Positions 15,310-24,855 are shown, counted from the first letter of the stretch. The stretch: 42,688 nucleotides of DNA from Gemmobacter caeruleus (GCF_008271655.1 NZ_VKKX01000007.1:1-42688); one strand, 5' to 3'. Translations and numbers: made by a program. Notes: generated from the sequence alone by a model not told the origin.

Positions 15310-18300
15310 ATGGCTGTATCCACCGAGCCCGACATGTCAGAACTGGCCAAGGCCATCATGACGGCAGGCCTCTTCGATGCCGAGTGGTATCGGCAGGTCC
15401 ATGCGGATGTCGGGCTTTCAGGGATGGCCCCGGATCTGCATTTTCGTCAGTTCGGTCTGAGCCTGCGGCGCCCGCCTTGCCCGGACTTCGAAAAACGCCT
15501 GAATCAGACGCCGTCTGCCGTCTTGTCGCGGCGCGCGCAGGCCCTTCTCTCCGGGCATTACTTTCCGGCACCCGCCGCTGTCCCTGCCGCGCTGGAGGCC
15601 GGGCCGCCGCCTGATTTCGACACTGCATTCTATCTACAGACCAATCCCGTCATTGACCTGAGCAAGGTTTCCAGCGCCTACGAACACTTTCTGCGGTGGG
15701 GCCATCGTGATCTGCGCAATCCCGGTCCGGATTTCGATCTGGTCTGGTATGCGCAGAACTACGGGCATGAATTCGCGACGCCGGACGAAAACCCTTTCCT
15801 GCACTACCTGCGCGAGGGCAAGGCCAGGGGCCATGTCCCCCATCCCCCCCGCCGTGTCGCCTTCGACATGGCCGGGGCCGTGCCCCTGCCCGCCGCCCCC
15901 CGCCGTGCCTGCCTGTTCGCGGCCTATGATCCGGGCCTGCGCATTGATGATTATGTACTGATCTTCCTGCGCGAACTGGCCCGCCATGCCGATGTCTTCT
16001 ATCTGGCCGATTGCGAGATGCCGGCCAGCGAACTGGCGCGGCTGGACGGGATCGTGAAGGGCGCCTGGGCGCGGCGTCACGGCGCCTATGATTTCGGATC
16101 CTACAGCCTGCTTGCGCGTGAACTGGTCGGCTGGGACCGGCTGGAGACCTATGACGAGGTGCTGTTCGTCAATGACAGCTGCTATCTGCTTCGGCCGCTG
16201 GACGAGGTGCTGGAAACCATGGCCGCCCGGCCCTGTGCCTGGTGGGGCATGCAGGCGACCAAGGGGCTGGCGGCCACCCGTACGACACAGCCTTTCCCCG
16301 CCGAGGAAAGCCTGCCCGTTGCCCGGATCCGGGAAGAAATGCTGGGGCGTTTCGAACGCGACCCGATCTATGATTTCCATGTCGGTTCCTATTTCATGGC
16401 CTTTCGCCGTCCCGTGCTGCGGGATCCGCTGTTCCGCCGGCTCGTCGGGCAGGTGCGGGCAGAGCGCAACAAATACAGCATCGTGCGCAAATACGAGGTG
16501 GGGCTGACGCGGTTCCTGATCGGGCGTGGCCATCTCTTCGACACCTGGGTTCCTGTCGTGACACGGCGGCATCCGGTCTATACGGATGTGATCTTTGATC
16601 TGATCCGCGACGGATTTCCCCTGTTCAAGCGGTATCTGGTCTCGGACAATCCCTATTATGCCTCGGCCCTGGCGTTCTGGCCGGCCTTGCTGGACGAGGT
16701 CGGCACGGTGACGCCCGTTCCGGTCATCGAGGCGAATATCCAGCGTGTATCGCGGGCCGATCGGCTGTATCGCAATCATGCGATCCTGACGGATGGTGTC
16801 TTGCCGCCCGAGCCGCTCAGTGCGGAGGATTTCGCGGCCTATGATCGCAAGGTGCCGAAATACGATCATTACTGGGGCTTTCCTGTCTGCCTCTATGATC
16901 ACAGCCTGTCCGACAATGGCCGAGCGGTCTTCGAGGCGGTGAAGAACGATCCGCGGATCACCAAGGTCATCTTCACGCGGGGCAAGGTGATCGACACCGA
17001 CGGGGTGAACGTGATTTCGGTGCCGCTGAAATCGCTGGAAGGCCAGGCCCTGATGGCCCGTTGCCGGTATCTGTTCGTCCGTCACGGCGCCAAGCCCAAT
17101 CTGGAATGGCCGCTGACGCCCGGGGCGCATGATGTCATCAATCTCTGGCACGGCATTCCGCTGAAACGGATCGGGTTTGCGTCTCTGGACCTGCCCGCCC
17201 ATCGTGAGGATTGGGAGGCCGACAATCGCCGGCTGACCGCCGTCATCAGCGCGTCGGATGTCGATCGTCTGGCCATGACCGCAGCCTATTGGCCGCTGAC
17301 CTTTGACGATATCTGGCTGACCGGCCTGCCGCGCCACGATTTCATCCTGACGGATGAAGAAAAGCTGCCTGCGGCCCTGCGCGCGCAGTTGGCAGAGATC
17401 CGGGCGCGCAAGGCCGGACGCCGGATGGTGCTGTTCTGCCCGACATTCCGCAATGACCAGAAACATGGCTATTACAACTTCACCCCCGATGAGGTGGCGC
17501 AGCTGTCTGCCTGGCTTGCGGAACATGGTCTGGTCATGGCGATCCGCGAACATCCCGCCGACAAGGCCCGGCAATACAGCTCGCAATTGAGCGGGCCCGA
17601 TTTCCTGCAAATGCCCGCGGCTGCCTTCCCGGATGTCGAGATGCTCTACCGGGAATCCGATATTCTCCTGACGGATTATTCCAGCGTTTTCATAGACTTC
17701 ATGCTGACAGGGCGCCCGGCGGTCAGCTTTGCCTATGATCGCAGGAAATATGAGGCGCGCGAACGTGGCCTGTTCTACGATCTGGAAAAGGTATTTCCCG
17801 GCCCGGTCTGCGAAACCTTTGCCAGCCTGATGACGGCACTTGGCGATGCGCTGCGGCCCCCGGGGGCAGAGGCGCGCCTGCGCTATGAAAACTGCCGCGA
17901 TCATTTCCTGAAGTTCCGGGATGATGGCAATGCGGCCCGCGTCCTGCGCGAGGTGCGGCGTCTGGCGCGCGGGTCAACCCTGCTGCCGGGATTTACCCGC
18001 CCGGCCAGGCGGCCCACCCGATCGCGGATCGTGTTTCTGTATTCCGTGCGCCAGAACATCACCAACCGCTATCGCATCTTCGCGCTCTTGCCCGAACTGG
18101 AGCGGCTGGGTTGGGATGTCTGCGCATTGGACGAACGCCATGCCAGCCCCGCCATCCTGGCGGGGGCGGATATCGTTTCGCTCTGTCGCATGGAATGGTC
18201 GGAGCGTCTGCTGGATCTGATCGAGGGGGCCCGGGCCTGCGGCGCGCGCATCGTCTATGACACCGATGACCTGCTGCATGATTACATGGCCTTCACGCAG

Positions 18301-19086
18301 TCGGAATATTTCCGCAGGGATCCCAAACGCGCGAATGCGCTCTATCGCATGTCTGCCGGGTGCCGGGCGGTGATGGCCATGGCGGATGGGTTCACCCTTT
18401 CGACGGCCCCTCTGGCAGCTTCGGTTGCCGCCTTTGGCAAACCTGCGGCGGTGATCGCCAATACATTGTCCAGCGATCTGCTGGCGGAATATGGCATGCC
18501 GCCGCCACGCCCGGAGGGCGGGCCGGTGCGCATCGCCTATCTTTCGGGCACGGCTACCCATTCCCGGGATTTCGAGGAATGCCACGCCGCGCTGGATGCG
18601 GTGCTGGCGCGGATGCCGGAGGCAGAACTGCATATCGTCGGCCCGCTCAAGCTGCCGGACATGGGCCATGCGGCCCAAATCCACCGGCACGGGCTGATGC
18701 CCTATGCCGCCATGCATGATTTCCTGCGGGGCATGGATATCAATCTCGCCCCGCTGGCGCCGGGTGCGTTCAATGATGCGAAAAGCGAGCTGAAGATCTT
18801 CGAGGCGGCCCTGCATGGCGTGCCCACGGTGGCTTCGCCGACTGCGGGGCATCGCGGGGTGATCACCAGCGGGGTGAATGGCGTTCTGGCCGCAACCCCG
18901 GAGGATTGGCAAGAGGCGCTTTTGCGGCTGGTCGGGGACCAGGCCTGGCGGCAGGCCCTGGGAGAGGCGGCATATGCGCAGATCGTGCCGCAATACCGCG
19001 CGGCAGAGCAGGCGGCGCGCCTGGCGGCCTTTTTTCAGCAACTCATGGATCCGGCCCTGACGCGGCCTGACGAGGAGGTCGCATGA
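15310..19086 (+). CDS. Multidomain polymerase-like transferase: N-terminal repeats, RgpF, CDP-glycerol glycerophosphotransferase, GT4
   Basis: The 1258-aa protein appears to fuse four parts. Residues about 20-180 hold three copies of a motif of the type F-D-x-x-W-Y ... H-x-x-x-x-G, seen at the ends of many glycan transferases. About 198-470 match rhamnan synthesis protein F (RgpF, PF05045), with EVLFVNDSCYLLRPLDEVLE. About 530-870 match CDP-glycerol glycerophosphotransferase (PF04464), with INLWHGIPLKRIG near 610, LFCPTFRN near 707 and LLTDYSSVFIDF near 785. About 900-1250 form a GT4 domain (YSVRQNITNRYRI, KIFEAALHGVPTVAS). One chain may thus add rhamnose, glycerol phosphate and another sugar. 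The stop overlaps the next start (ATGA). Exact linkage is unknown. Confidence 0.88.
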   Translation: MAVSTEPDMSELAKAIMTAGLFDAEWYRQVHADVGLSGMAPDLHFRQFGLSLRRPPCPDFEKRLNQTPSAVLSRRAQALLSGHYFPAPAAVPAALEAGPPPDFDTAFYLQTNPVIDLSKVSSAYEHFLRWGHRDLRNPGPDFDLVWYAQNYGHEFATPDENPFLHYLREGKARGHVPHPPRRVAFDMAGAVPLPAAPRRACLFAAYDPGLRIDDYVLIFLRELARHADVFYLADCEMPASELARLDGIVKGAWARRHGAYDFGSYSLLARELVGWDRLETYDEVLFVNDSCYLLRPLDEVLETMAARPCAWWGMQATKGLAATRTTQPFPAEESLPVARIREEMLGRFERDPIYDFHVGSYFMAFRRPVLRDPLFRRLVGQVRAERNKYSIVRKYEVGLTRFLIGRGHLFDTWVPVVTRRHPVYTDVIFDLIRDGFPLFKRYLVSDNPYYASALAFWPALLDEVGTVTPVPVIEANIQRVSRADRLYRNHAILTDGVLPPEPLSAEDFAAYDRKVPKYDHYWGFPVCLYDHSLSDNGRAVFEAVKNDPRITKVIFTRGKVIDTDGVNVISVPLKSLEGQALMARCRYLFVRHGAKPNLEWPLTPGAHDVINLWHGIPLKRIGFASLDLPAHREDWEADNRRLTAVISASDVDRLAMTAAYWPLTFDDIWLTGLPRHDFILTDEEKLPAALRAQLAEIRARKAGRRMVLFCPTFRNDQKHGYYNFTPDEVAQLSAWLAEHGLVMAIREHPADKARQYSSQLSGPDFLQMPAAAFPDVEMLYRESDILLTDYSSVFIDFMLTGRPAVSFAYDRRKYEARERGLFYDLEKVFPGPVCETFASLMTALGDALRPPGAEARLRYENCRDHFLKFRDDGNAARVLREVRRLARGSTLLPGFTRPARRPTRSRIVFLYSVRQNITNRYRIFALLPELERLGWDVCALDERHASPAILAGADIVSLCRMEWSERLLDLIEGARACGARIVYDTDDLLHDYMAFTQSEYFRRDPKRANALYRMSAGCRAVMAMADGFTLSTAPLAASVAAFGKPAAVIANTLSSDLLAEYGMPPPRPEGGPVRIAYLSGTATHSRDFEECHAALDAVLARMPEAELHIVGPLKLPDMGHAAQIHRHGLMPYAAMHDFLRGMDINLAPLAPGAFNDAKSELKIFEAALHGVPTVASPTAGHRGVITSGVNGVLAATPEDWQEALLRLVGDQAWRQALGEAAYAQIVPQYRAAEQAARLAAFFQQLMDPALTRPDEEVA

Positions 19087-19385
19087 GCAGCCATCGGGCC
19101 GGGGAATGCCCCGATTGCGCGCAAAAGGATGCCGCGCTTGGTGCGCGCTATCGCGAACTGGCGCAGTTGCAAAAGCTCTTGCTGGCCCAGCAGGGCCAAC
19201 AGGCGCGACTGACCCAGCAGAAGACCCGGCTGGAGGCCGATCTGGCCGCGCGCAAGGCCGCGCTCGCGCGTGAGGTTGCCGCGCGCAAGGCGGCCGAACA
19301 GCGGCTCGCGCAGATGCAGGTCAGCCTGTCCTGGCGGGTCACCGCGCCGTTGCGCCGTCTGGTCCGGCTGCTGCGGCGGCGCTGA
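19083..19385 (+). CDS. Small coiled-coil protein with SWRxTxPLR tail
   Basis: A 100-aa protein translationally coupled to the preceding multidomain transferase (ATGA overlap). It starts with a Cys pair (CPDC, residues 9-12), followed by a long Gln/Ala/Leu/Arg coiled coil (about 20-80). The basic C-terminus is SWRVTAPLRRLVRLLRR. The same tail pattern (SWKLTQPLRSLSRLLRR) ends the sulfotransferase at 36860-38308, and such tails occur on glycan-locus proteins. A scaffold or membrane-proximal adaptor role is inferred. Its last 47 bp overlap the 3' end of the opposing LicD-family gene. Confidence 0.72.
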   Translation: MSSHRAGECPDCAQKDAALGARYRELAQLQKLLLAQQGQQARLTQQKTRLEADLAARKAALAREVAARKAAEQRLAQMQVSLSWRVTAPLRRLVRLLRRR

Positions 19386-20637
19386 GCGGGGCATCGGCAA
19401 AGGCACCCGGCACCGCCCGCCAGGCCCCTTCCGGCCCCGTGGGCGCGATGAAGCCGCCGCGCGCCAGCGCCCGGCGCAGGGCCTCGGCCCCGCGCGGATT
19501 GCTGCGCTCGGCCATCCAGATCCGCCGCAGGAAGATCGCGACCGACAGCGGATTGCGCACCACGCTCTGATTGGTGGTGTCGAGGGCAGAGTTGAATTCC
19601 GTCACCGGAATGCGCCAGGCGCCGTAATTCTCGGTCAGGTAACGGTCAGCCTCGGCCGGGCCCTGCACCGGGGTGCCGGCCAGATCATAGCCGGTCAGGG
19701 TGAAATCCGAATTGTCCCAGCGAAACAGCGACGAGGCATGCCAGATCGTGCTGCCCTCGCGGTAATGCACGAAGATGTCGATATAGGTGCCATTGGCATG
19801 GGCCGCCTTCATGAAGACCGGGCGGCGGGTCACGCGCACCCGCCCGGCGGCGTCGCGGTCAAAGCTGGTCTGCCATTCCAGATCGGTGCAGCGAAAGCGC
19901 CCGCCGGCGTTCAGCCGGGCGCGCAGCGCCGCCGGATCGGCACCTTCGGCCATGATGCCCGCGTCGATATCATAGTCATGCGCCAGAAAGCCGCCCTCGC
20001 GCACGATGCCCAGAAGCGTGCCCGACAGCACGAACCAGGGCGCCCCGATGGCGGCCATTTCGCGGGCGAAATCCGCCAATGCCTGCGCCGCGCGGTCCAG
20101 CGCGAAACCGTCGCGATCCTTTTCCTCGGGCAGTTCGGGCAGATCGGCCGGGGTCAGGCGGATCGCCTCCAGCACCCGGTCGGCATCCTGGCGGAATTGC
20201 TCCAGCGCCGCCGTCAGGGCGGGGCTGCCGCTGGCGGGGGCCTGCGCCGCCTCTTCCAGCACGGCCATGCCCGAGACATAGGCCAGATCGCAGGCGATCA
20301 GCCCCGGCGGATGGGCCGTTTCGCGCCGGGTCAGAAAGCGGCGCAGCGCGGCCAGTTCCGGCAGGGTCATCTGGTTGCAGAACACATAGACCATGTCGCG
20401 CGACAGGTTCAGCCGCATCCAGCCGCGCCTTGCATAGAACGAGGCGCGGCGCGCGGCGCGGTGGAACTGATCCTGCACGATCACCCGGCGGGCCATTTCG
20501 CGCGCCAGCACCGGCTCGGCCGTGGCGGCCAGCGTGAACAGCCACATGAGCCCGCCCAGCGGCAGGCGGGTCCAGCGCGAATGGTGCATGTTCAGAAACC
20601 GGCTGAGCCGGACCCGGCGGGGCAGGGCGATCTTCAT
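19339..20637 (-). CDS. LicD/fukutin-family nucleotidyltransferase-fold protein
   Basis: The LicD family transfers phosphocholine, glycerol/ribitol phosphate or sugar phosphates onto surface glycans. The 432-aa protein has the family core at residues 204-228: LSGTLLGIVREGGFLAHDYDID, including the metal-binding Asp-x-Asp. FVHYREGSTIWHASSLF and VPVTEFNSALDTTN-like features follow (ITEFNSALD region). The N-terminal 190 residues are unassigned. It is the last gene of the long leftward operon that begins with the phosphohexomutase, and its end overlaps the coiled-coil gene on the other strand by 47 bp. With TagD and CDP-glycerol transferases nearby, glycerol phosphate is a reasonable substrate guess, but no choline pathway gene is seen. 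Confidence 0.8.
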   Translation of the reverse strand: MKIALPRRVRLSRFLNMHHSRWTRLPLGGLMWLFTLAATAEPVLAREMARRVIVQDQFHRAARRASFYARRGWMRLNLSRDMVYVFCNQMTLPELAALRRFLTRRETAHPPGLIACDLAYVSGMAVLEEAAQAPASGSPALTAALEQFRQDADRVLEAIRLTPADLPELPEEKDRDGFALDRAAQALADFAREMAAIGAPWFVLSGTLLGIVREGGFLAHDYDIDAGIMAEGADPAALRARLNAGGRFRCTDLEWQTSFDRDAAGRVRVTRRPVFMKAAHANGTYIDIFVHYREGSTIWHASSLFRWDNSDFTLTGYDLAGTPVQGPAEADRYLTENYGAWRIPVTEFNSALDTTNQSVVRNPLSVAIFLRRIWMAERSNPRGAEALRRALARGGFIAPTGPEGAWRAVPGAFADAPLSAAAAAGPDGATAR

Positions 20638-20725
20638 CGTCGGGCTTCATCCTTTGGCAGGACTGGAACGGGATGCCCTGCCATAGCCCCGGCGGGCGCC
20701 TGCCGCAATGGGGCGGCGGGCAGGT

Positions 20726-21505
20726 TCAGGGCCGCAGGAAGGCCAGCGCGCCGCGCCAGCCGCCCAGGGTGCGGCGATGGCGCAGGGCAAAGGCCAGCCG
20801 GGGCAGCAGGCTGGTCCAGCGGCCAAGCGCGCGGATCAGCACACGGCGGCGCACCGCCATGGCCTCGGGGCCCTGGGTCAGGCCCGAACTTGTCGCCGGG
20901 TGGCTGGCGGGCACCAGATCCACATGCCAGCCCTTCAGGCCCGCGCGCAGCGCGTCGCACAGAAAGATGTATTCGTCGCCCATCCAGTCGGGCGCGCCGG
21001 CGCCGAAACCCGGGTCAAAGCCGATGCCGGCCGCGCGGGCCCGGCCCGGGCGCAGCGCCAGTTCCGGCGTGCCGACCTTGCCGCAATTGAACCAGCGCGC
21101 GCGGGTGCCATCGGGGGCATAGCGCTTGCGCGGGCGGCCGGTTTCGTCGGTCAGCCGGGCGCAGAGGAAATCGGCCGCCGCCTCGCGATCACAGCGCGCG
21201 ATCAGCGCGGCGATGCCTGCGGGGTGAAAGGTCAGATCGTCATCGGCGAACAGCAGCCAGTCGGTCGTCACCGCCGCCAGCGCGGCATTGCGGCTGCGGG
21301 CCACGCCCCGGCTGTCCAATGCGGTGACGGCGATATCGGGCCGGGCCGCGACCAGCCGGGCGGTGCCTGTGGCCACCGCCGCCGCCGGCCCCTGCACGAA
21401 CAGGTGCCAGACCATATCGGGCATCGGTGGCAGGCGCTCCGGGCTCAGGCCCGCCAGCCGGTCGGCCATGGTGGAGAGCGCGATGGTCAGGCGCGGCGCG
21501 CTCAT
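20726..21505 (-). CDS. Glycosyltransferase family 2-like protein
   Basis: A 259-aa GT-A fold glycosyltransferase. SRGVARSRNAALAAV is followed by LLFADDDLTFHP (about residues 84-95), which holds the Asp-rich metal/nucleotide site; WMGDEYIFLCDALRAG marks the acceptor/catalytic region. The short N-terminus begins directly with LTIALSTMADR. The start codon overlaps the stop of the preceding GT2 gene (ATGA), so both are coupled. No membrane segment is evident. Sugar specificity cannot be assigned. Confidence 0.85.
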   Translation of the reverse strand: MSAPRLTIALSTMADRLAGLSPERLPPMPDMVWHLFVQGPAAAVATGTARLVAARPDIAVTALDSRGVARSRNAALAAVTTDWLLFADDDLTFHPAGIAALIARCDREAAADFLCARLTDETGRPRKRYAPDGTRARWFNCGKVGTPELALRPGRARAAGIGFDPGFGAGAPDWMGDEYIFLCDALRAGLKGWHVDLVPASHPATSSGLTQGPEAMAVRRRVLIRALGRWTSLLPRLAFALRHRRTLGGWRGALAFLRP

Positions 21506-22320
21506 GCGGCCTCCGCCGGCGGCTGCGCGTCCTGCAACCAGCCCAATCGCCGGGCCAGCCCCGGCAGGCGGTGGCGCAAGACCCCGCGCAGCGCATAATG
21601 CCCGAAATACCAGGCCGCCTGCGGCAGCGGCAGGTCAAGCGCCTGGCGATACAGGGTCCAGGTATCCCGCGCCGCCCGGCCCTTGGCGGCCGAAAGCGAG
21701 GCCGGGTGTTCGCGATAGGTCATCAGGATCAGCGGCAGGCCCAGCACGGCGGGCGTGTCGCGCAACAGATCGAGCCAGAGCGCGAAATCCTGCCGCCGCC
21801 GCAGCGCGGGCATGGCGCGCGGGCCGAAATGCGCCCGGTCATAGATCGCGGTGGAACAGGCCACGGTATTGGTTTTCAGCAGATCGCCCCGGCTGGCCCG
21901 GGCGGGCACGCCCACCACCCGCCGCGCGCCGCTTGCGGCATCGACCCGTTCATAGGCGGTGCAGGAAAACGGCAGGCCCGCCGCCTGCATCGCCGCCAGT
22001 TGCAGCTCCAGCTTGCGGGGGTGCCAGCGGTCATCGGCGTCGAGAAAGGCGATGAAGCGGCCCCGCGCCGCCGCGATGCCCAGATTGCGCGCGGGCCCGG
22101 CCCCCTCTTGCCCGGCGCTGCGCAGCGGGCGCAGCCGCGGATCCGCCGCCGCCAGCCGTGCGACGATCGCCGGGCTTGCATCGGTCGATCCGTCGTCGAT
22201 CAGCAGCGCCTCCCAATCGGTCAGGCCCTGCGCCTGCACCGAGGCCACCGTGCCCTCCAGCGTTCCGGCCGCGTTGAAGACCGGGATCACCACCGAGACA
22301 AGAGGGGCGGCGGCGGTCAT
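21502..22320 (-). CDS. Glycosyltransferase family 2 protein
   Basis: A 272-aa classical GT2 enzyme. It starts with PLVSVVIPVFNAAGTLEGTVASV, then LLIDDGSTDAS (about 40-50), GPARNLGIAAARG, and FLDADDRWHP (DxD metal site, about 92-101). The C-terminal RRRQDFALWLDLL fits the ED-Y/W catalytic region of the family. The ATG at 22320 lies 4 bp after the stop of the CDP-glycerol transferase fusion, and the end overlaps the next GT2 start by four bases. It belongs to the leftward polymer operon. Confidence 0.9.
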   Translation of the reverse strand: MTAAAPLVSVVIPVFNAAGTLEGTVASVQAQGLTDWEALLIDDGSTDASPAIVARLAAADPRLRPLRSAGQEGAGPARNLGIAAARGRFIAFLDADDRWHPRKLELQLAAMQAAGLPFSCTAYERVDAASGARRVVGVPARASRGDLLKTNTVACSTAIYDRAHFGPRAMPALRRRQDFALWLDLLRDTPAVLGLPLILMTYREHPASLSAAKGRAARDTWTLYRQALDLPLPQAAWYFGHYALRGVLRHRLPGLARRLGWLQDAQPPAEAA

Positions 22321-22324
22321 GGCG

Positions 22325-24817
22325 TCACTCCGCGCCGCAGACGGTGCGATAGAATTCGGCCATGGTCTCGGCGGCATAGGTCTCGCCCAGACGATCGGCG
22401 CGGCGCGGCAGGCGGCCTGCCGCCGCCTCGGCCATGGCGGCGGCCAGCGCCGGCACCTCGGGGGCGACGATCACGCCCTGGCCATCCTTCAGCACGGCGC
22501 GGATGCCGGGAATATCGGTGCCGATACAGGGCGTGCCAAGGCAGAGCGCCTCCAGCAGCACCATCGGCTGCCCTTCGTAATCCGACGACATGACGCAGGC
22601 ATCGGCGGCGGCCAGCAGCGGATAGGGATTGGCGACCTGACCCAGAAGATGCACCTGCGCGCCCAGGCCCAGCCGGTCGATCTGCGCGCGCAGTGTCTCC
22701 TCCAGCGGGCCGGTGCCGCAGATCATCAGCCGCGCCTGCGGGTGATCCTGCGCGATCTGCGCAAAGGCGTCGATCATGCGGTCATGGCGCTTTTCCGGCG
22801 ACAGCCGCCCCAGCGTGACAAGGCGCGCGCCCGCGCCCTCGAACAGCGCCGCCGCCTCCGCGTGGCTTTCCGCCAGCGGCTGCGCCGCCAGCGTGGTGAC
22901 GCGGCGCACATCCAGCGTGTTGCGCACGGTATGGCTGGTCAGGCCCGGCGGATAGAAGTCGGCCAGATGTTCGGCATTCACCTGCCGGGTTTCCTCGGAC
23001 ACCGCGACGATGCGGTCAAACCAGCGATAGGTCTGGAACACGCCGAACAATTGCTTCTGGTTCCGCGCCGCATCCTCGTTGGTATATTCCGCCCAGAGGT
23101 GGTTGTGCTGGTAGCAGACCTTCTGCGCGGCGTTGGAACAGGCGATCAGCCCGGTCCAGTAGGGCGCATAGCCGCCGAATTCGATGGCCAGATCAAAGCG
23201 CGCCTCGCCCAGCAGACGGCGGTTCTCGCGGGCGAAGATGGCGGCGATCTGCGCCATTTCCGCGTCATCCAGCCGGCCCGCGCCGCTGCGGAAGCGGTGA
23301 TAGACCGGGCGCTCCGCCTCGGTCAGCAGCAGGTCGCCCACCCGCAGGATCCAGTTGCAGCGCGGATCGAAATCGCGGAACTGCGCCATGCGGTTGGCAT
23401 CCTTGCCCATCAGGGGCGCGTCCAGCAGGATATAGGGGTCGTAGCGGTCGTAATCGAGATTGGCCATCAGCCCCTTGAGCGAGGAGGTGATGCCATTGGG
23501 CAGCATCCCCCCCGGCGCGATCAGCAGGCGCTGCCGCCCGTCGCCCGGCACGGCCGCCGGGGTCGCCGGCGCGCGCAGCGCCGCCAGGGCGCGGGGGGCG
23601 GCCTGGCCGTCCTCTTCGGGGATGAAGCGCGCGCGCATCGCGGGGTAATCGGCAAAATCCGACGGGCGCCGCCCGGTCCGGATCGCGGCGATCAGCCCGG
23701 GCAGGTCGCGCGTCTCGGCGCAGGGCAATTCGGCGGGTTGCAGATAGAGGCCCCGCTCGGTGCTGTAGCTCTCGATATCGGGGGTATGCAGCACGATCGG
23801 CCGGTCCACCGGCAGGAAATCGAACAGGATGCTGGAATAATCGCTGACCAGCACATCCACGATCGACATCAGATCGTTGATATTGTCATTGGCCGCGACC
23901 AGTGCGCCATTGGCCACCTGCCCGGCATCGCTGACCCGCACCATCTGATGGGCCGAGAACAGCACGAACCAGTCGGGGCCAAGCTGGCGGGCGATCTCGC
24001 CGTAAAGCTGGGCCTGTTCGTCGAAGACCGGGGCGATGGCGGTGGAATTGCCGCGCCAGGTGGGGGCGAACAGCACCACGCGCTGCGCGGGCGCGATGCC
24101 ATAGCGGGCGCGCAGATCACCGGCGGGCACCGGGCAATGCAGCGTGTCATCAACCCGCGGCGCGCCGCCGCGCAGCAGGGCGGGGGCCACCAGCCGTTCC
24201 ACGTCATAGGGGCGGATCGTGGCCCAGCGGTAATAATCGCTCAGATCCAGGATCAGATCCGCTTGCAGGAAATTGCGCTGCGTATTGGCCATGGAAACCA
24301 GCGGCGCCGCCATGTCGCGGCCCATGGCCTTCATCGGCACGCCATGCCAGGTGTTCAGGTAGCGCTGGCCGGGGCGGCGCAGGAACCAGGGCGGGAAGGT
24401 CACGTTATTGACCAGCGCGCCGGCCTCCAGCAGGGCGCGGCCATAATCGGCGCTGCCGGTCCTGACCAGGATCACATCGGGGTCATCGGCGATTTCGGCC
24501 GGCGGCACCGCGCGCGGGGCCGCGACCCAGACGATGCGCAAGGTGCCCGCCGGCACGGTGCGCCGCAGCGCACGATAGAGCGCCAGCGGATGATCGCCGA
24601 ATTTCTTGCCCCAATAGCATTCGAACAGGATCGTGTCGGGGCGCGGCGCGATGCTGTCCAGCCCCGCGACATAGCTGCGGTGATCGGCGTGAAAGCCCAT
24701 GGCCGCGCGGTAGCGCTGCCGCAACCCCGAGGACAACCGGCCATAGAGCCGGACCCGGCGCAGCCGCGCGTCGAGGGGTCTGAGGATCAGCAGGAACTTG
24801 CGAAGCAGGCGTTTCAT
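22325..24817 (-). CDS. CDP-glycerol glycerophosphotransferase fused to GT4 glycosyltransferase
   Basis: An 830-aa two-domain protein. Residues about 60-400 are a teichoic-acid type glycerophosphotransferase (PF04464), with NTWHGVPMKAMG at 155-166, VVLFAPTWRGN at 247-257 and VSDYSSILFDF at 324-334. His and Asp/Ser in these motifs match the TagF/TagB active site. Residues about 430-825 are a GT4 domain with ITSSLKGLMANL, LVTLGRLSPEKRHDRM and SSDYEGQPMVLLEAL, related to the separate protein at 13528-15180. It may alternate a sugar and glycerol phosphate, giving a repeating unit, but this is inference. It lies in an operon with tagD, which would supply CDP-glycerol. Confidence 0.9.
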   Translation of the reverse strand: MKRLLRKFLLILRPLDARLRRVRLYGRLSSGLRQRYRAAMGFHADHRSYVAGLDSIAPRPDTILFECYWGKKFGDHPLALYRALRRTVPAGTLRIVWVAAPRAVPPAEIADDPDVILVRTGSADYGRALLEAGALVNNVTFPPWFLRRPGQRYLNTWHGVPMKAMGRDMAAPLVSMANTQRNFLQADLILDLSDYYRWATIRPYDVERLVAPALLRGGAPRVDDTLHCPVPAGDLRARYGIAPAQRVVLFAPTWRGNSTAIAPVFDEQAQLYGEIARQLGPDWFVLFSAHQMVRVSDAGQVANGALVAANDNINDLMSIVDVLVSDYSSILFDFLPVDRPIVLHTPDIESYSTERGLYLQPAELPCAETRDLPGLIAAIRTGRRPSDFADYPAMRARFIPEEDGQAAPRALAALRAPATPAAVPGDGRQRLLIAPGGMLPNGITSSLKGLMANLDYDRYDPYILLDAPLMGKDANRMAQFRDFDPRCNWILRVGDLLLTEAERPVYHRFRSGAGRLDDAEMAQIAAIFARENRRLLGEARFDLAIEFGGYAPYWTGLIACSNAAQKVCYQHNHLWAEYTNEDAARNQKQLFGVFQTYRWFDRIVAVSEETRQVNAEHLADFYPPGLTSHTVRNTLDVRRVTTLAAQPLAESHAEAAALFEGAGARLVTLGRLSPEKRHDRMIDAFAQIAQDHPQARLMICGTGPLEETLRAQIDRLGLGAQVHLLGQVANPYPLLAAADACVMSSDYEGQPMVLLEALCLGTPCIGTDIPGIRAVLKDGQGVIVAPEVPALAAAMAEAAAGRLPRRADRLGETYAAETMAEFYRTVCGAE

Positions 24818-24855
24818 GGCATGTCCAGTGCGGCAGCCCCGGCGGGGCGGTCCCC

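Noticed and set aside
15634-17904. 756-aa open frame on the minus strand
   Set aside because: It is antisense to the multidomain transferase, has arginine/histidine/glutamine-rich composition and no family motif.
20058-20073. Third parS-like palindrome (ATTTCGCGGGCGAAAT) in the LicD-family gene
   Set aside because: One base pair of the palindrome is broken and the outer bases differ from the two exact copies, so it is probably chance.
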